Positions 62,640-64,000 of a stretch of 64,000 bases of DNA are shown in pieces; position 1 is the first letter of the stretch; every line of letters starts with the position of its first letter. A program made the position numbers and the translations under genes. The notes below the pieces were generated by a model that saw nothing but the letters and a program-made list of their open reading frames with translations, did no database searches and was not told the origin of the DNA. The DNA is from Grimontia sedimenti. GTDB taxonomy: Bacteria; Pseudomonadota; Gammaproteobacteria; Enterobacterales; Vibrionaceae. The stretch is taken from positions 1 to 64,000 of the forward strand of contig NZ_JAALDL010000014.1 in the NCBI RefSeq assembly GCF_011045095.1, written 5' to 3'.

Positions 62640-64000
62640 TTATTTCAGCTCAACACCTTCTTGCTGAGGATAAATGCCGTCAGCGAAAAGGTAAGGATCG
62701 GCGCTGTCTGGCAACAGTACTTCCGGCGCCACTGAAGGGTTGCCCGGATAGCGTTTGCCATTAAATTCCAGCACGCGGGAAGAGGCTTTTGCCCCGCCAC
62801 CGCCAACCGGCATGATGAGATCGTGCCAGCCGTTGCTGGTGGATTGGCTCATTTGAAACGGCAGGTGAACCAGCGTGATGCGGCTGTTGAAGCGCCAGAC
62901 ATTGCTGTCATTGTTAAACACCAAAAGGGTACAGCCGCCTGTGCCACACCAGTCGGTGAATATCATCAGCTCATCCTGCAGGTCACCGTTGAGATCCTGT
63001 GTCAGCCAGCGATAGCGGGTGCCCGCCGCCTGCTTAACACCTTCCTCGCCAAGATATGCCTTAAAAGCCGCGTCAACTTTCTCGTTGAAGTTGGCAGAGC
63101 CTTCCACACCAACGGAAATGACTGGCTGCTGGTTGCCGACCATCAAAGAGAGCGCGAGTCCCTCCGGTCCCAGGCTGTATTCGCGGCCGTTGATGATTTC
63201 CTTTTCGGCTTTCAGGGTAAAGCCGCTGCGGGTGAAAAGGCGCTCACTGAGCAGATATTGTCCCTGATGGCGGGTCATCATCACCTGAACCTTGCTATCG
63301 CTGACCTGTTGCCAGATACCGGTTTCCACAACCGCATCTTCGCCTGCCTGCTCATAGCGGGTTGTGGCCGTGTGGTCGGGATTGAGCACTAAGGTGGTGG
63401 TGAGTGACTGGCCGCCGAGGTTGGTCATGCCCTGATAATCGCCGACCCATCCGAGCGTCGGGTCGTCCGCCGAGAGTGTCGCGCAGCCCGTCAGGGTTTT
63501 GTTGCCTTTGGTGAAGGTTGAACGCCAGCCGTAAATGCTGTCGCTCATGGTGTCATTGCAAAGTTCTGGACGAAGCGTGAGGGTCGCGCCATTGGCCTGA
63601 TAGATTCGGGCTGCGGGAGAAATATCTCGGCCGGTTAGGGTGAATGTCTCCGCTTCAAAACCGAGTTGTTGGTAATTGAGCGTATTACCTTCTAAAGACA
63701 CTGACCAGAATGGCTCATTGCCGGACGCCATGGTGCGGTTTCGCGCTTGGTTGCAGCCATCGATTTCTGCCGACATCAGGTTCAGTTGAGTCACCTTGAA
63801 CGTTGCCGGATAGTCTGCTGCAAAGCCATCCATCGCGGGTTTTACGAATTCGCCAATCACTTCGCCATACACACTTTGGTAAGGCTCCATGGTCAGCGCC
63901 TGACCTTCTTTATTGAGCAAGTCCGGCAGTTGCAGCCAGTATTGAGTGTTGCTGCCACAAGGTGTGATGGCGCGGACCTCATGGCCGAGGGTGACTTCAC
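62640..64000 (-). CDS. Lipoprotein-like protein of the COG3650/HslJ type, 5' end beyond the window
   Basis: At least 453 residues, open to the window edge, with no stop upstream of codon 1 of the frame at 63920. The N-terminal part has an EVTLGHEVRAITPCGSNTQY motif, typical of NlpE/COG3650-like lipoproteins. A middle segment (SGNEPFWSVSLEGNTLNYQQ) matches the family signature. The C-terminus (GTRYRWLTQDLNGDLQDELM; DWCGTGGCTLLVFNN) is a second domain. Ends immediately before the DTW gene (TAAATG), so they are coupled. Outer-membrane or periplasmic; function unknown. Confidence 0.7.
   Translation of the reverse strand, partial: EVTLGHEVRAITPCGSNTQYWLQLPDLLNKEGQALTMEPYQSVYGEVIGEFVKPAMDGFAADYPATFKVTQLNLMSAEIDGCNQARNRTMASGNEPFWSVSLEGNTLNYQQLGFEAETFTLTGRDISPAARIYQANGATLTLRPELCNDTMSDSIYGWRSTFTKGNKTLTGCATLSADDPTLGWVGDYQGMTNLGGQSLTTTLVLNPDHTATTRYEQAGEDAVVETGIWQQVSDSKVQVMMTRHQGQYLLSERLFTRSGFTLKAEKEIINGREYSLGPEGLALSLMVGNQQPVISVGVEGSANFNEKVDAAFKAYLGEEGVKQAAGTRYRWLTQDLNGDLQDELMIFTDWCGTGGCTLLVFNNDSNVWRFNSRITLVHLPFQMSQSTSNGWHDLIMPVGGGGAKASSRVLEFNGKRYPGNPSVAPEVLLPDSADPYLFADGIYPQQEGVELK

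Overview
The window reads as a chromosomal segment of a gammaproteobacterium of the family Vibrionaceae. The support is an rrn tail with tRNA-Asp, a VexRAB-type RND pump next to ilvYC, a tRNA Arg-His-Pro cluster beside an opp/dpp-type transporter, gor-rlmJ-prlC, rhlB-gppA divergent from trxA-rho, ubiD-ferredoxin-fre, uspA/uspB and yhiN. Base composition is close to balanced, as in Grimontia, Enterovibrio or Photobacterium-like genera; the genus cannot be fixed by eye.

Layout. 1-500: end of a 23S gene, 5S, tRNA-Asp and a degenerate copy of the tRNA-Asp 3' end. 0.6-3.9 kb: SemiSWEET, ilvY/ilvC with a LysR site and promoter, ubiK. 4.0-8.8 kb: vexR-vexA-vexB efflux operon with a perfect TetR operator overlapping its promoter. 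8.9-9.15 kb: an intergenic inverted-repeat element. 9.2-12.4 kb: rep, an acetyltransferase, cytochrome c5. 12.7-13.0 kb: a three-tRNA operon. 13.6-19.1 kb: peptide-type ABC transporter (fused double ATPase, binding protein, two permeases) with three tandem hairpins inside the operon. 19.1-22.7 kb: two tandem SPOR-like exported paralogues and a large lipoprotein. 23-41.2 kb: core housekeeping genes (gor, rlmJ, prlC, gppA, rhlB, trxA, rho, ubiD, ferredoxin, fre, a DMT transporter, uspA, uspB, an MscS channel, yhiN).

41.245-57.673 kb is a Tn7-like transposon inserted at the stop codon of yhiN. Its two ends share inverted repeats of about 29 bp, and it is bordered by the 5-bp duplication AAGCT. 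It carries tnsA, tnsB, tnsC and tnsD next to yhiN, then a complete type I restriction-modification system (hsdM-hsdS-hsdR), a second TniQ-family gene, an orphan MbcA/ParS-type (DUF2384) antitoxin-like gene, and a membrane-anchored Sel1-repeat protein beside the far end. No CRISPR array, Cascade gene or tnsE is visible. Three targeting or transposase genes show translational breaks: an in-frame TAG after 20 codons of tnsB, tnsD split by an ATGA overlap, and a second tniQ whose conserved N-terminal motif has no canonical start codon. The ends and the target duplication are intact, so the element is either freshly decaying or depends on re-initiation or recoding.

57.7-64 kb: the displaced yhiN-side terminator, an SDR gene behind a 19-bp-spacer MerR-type promoter, the MerR gene, a frameshifted class C serine hydrolase, an aldehyde dehydrogenase, a DTW-domain tRNA-modifying enzyme, and a lipoprotein-like gene running off the window end.
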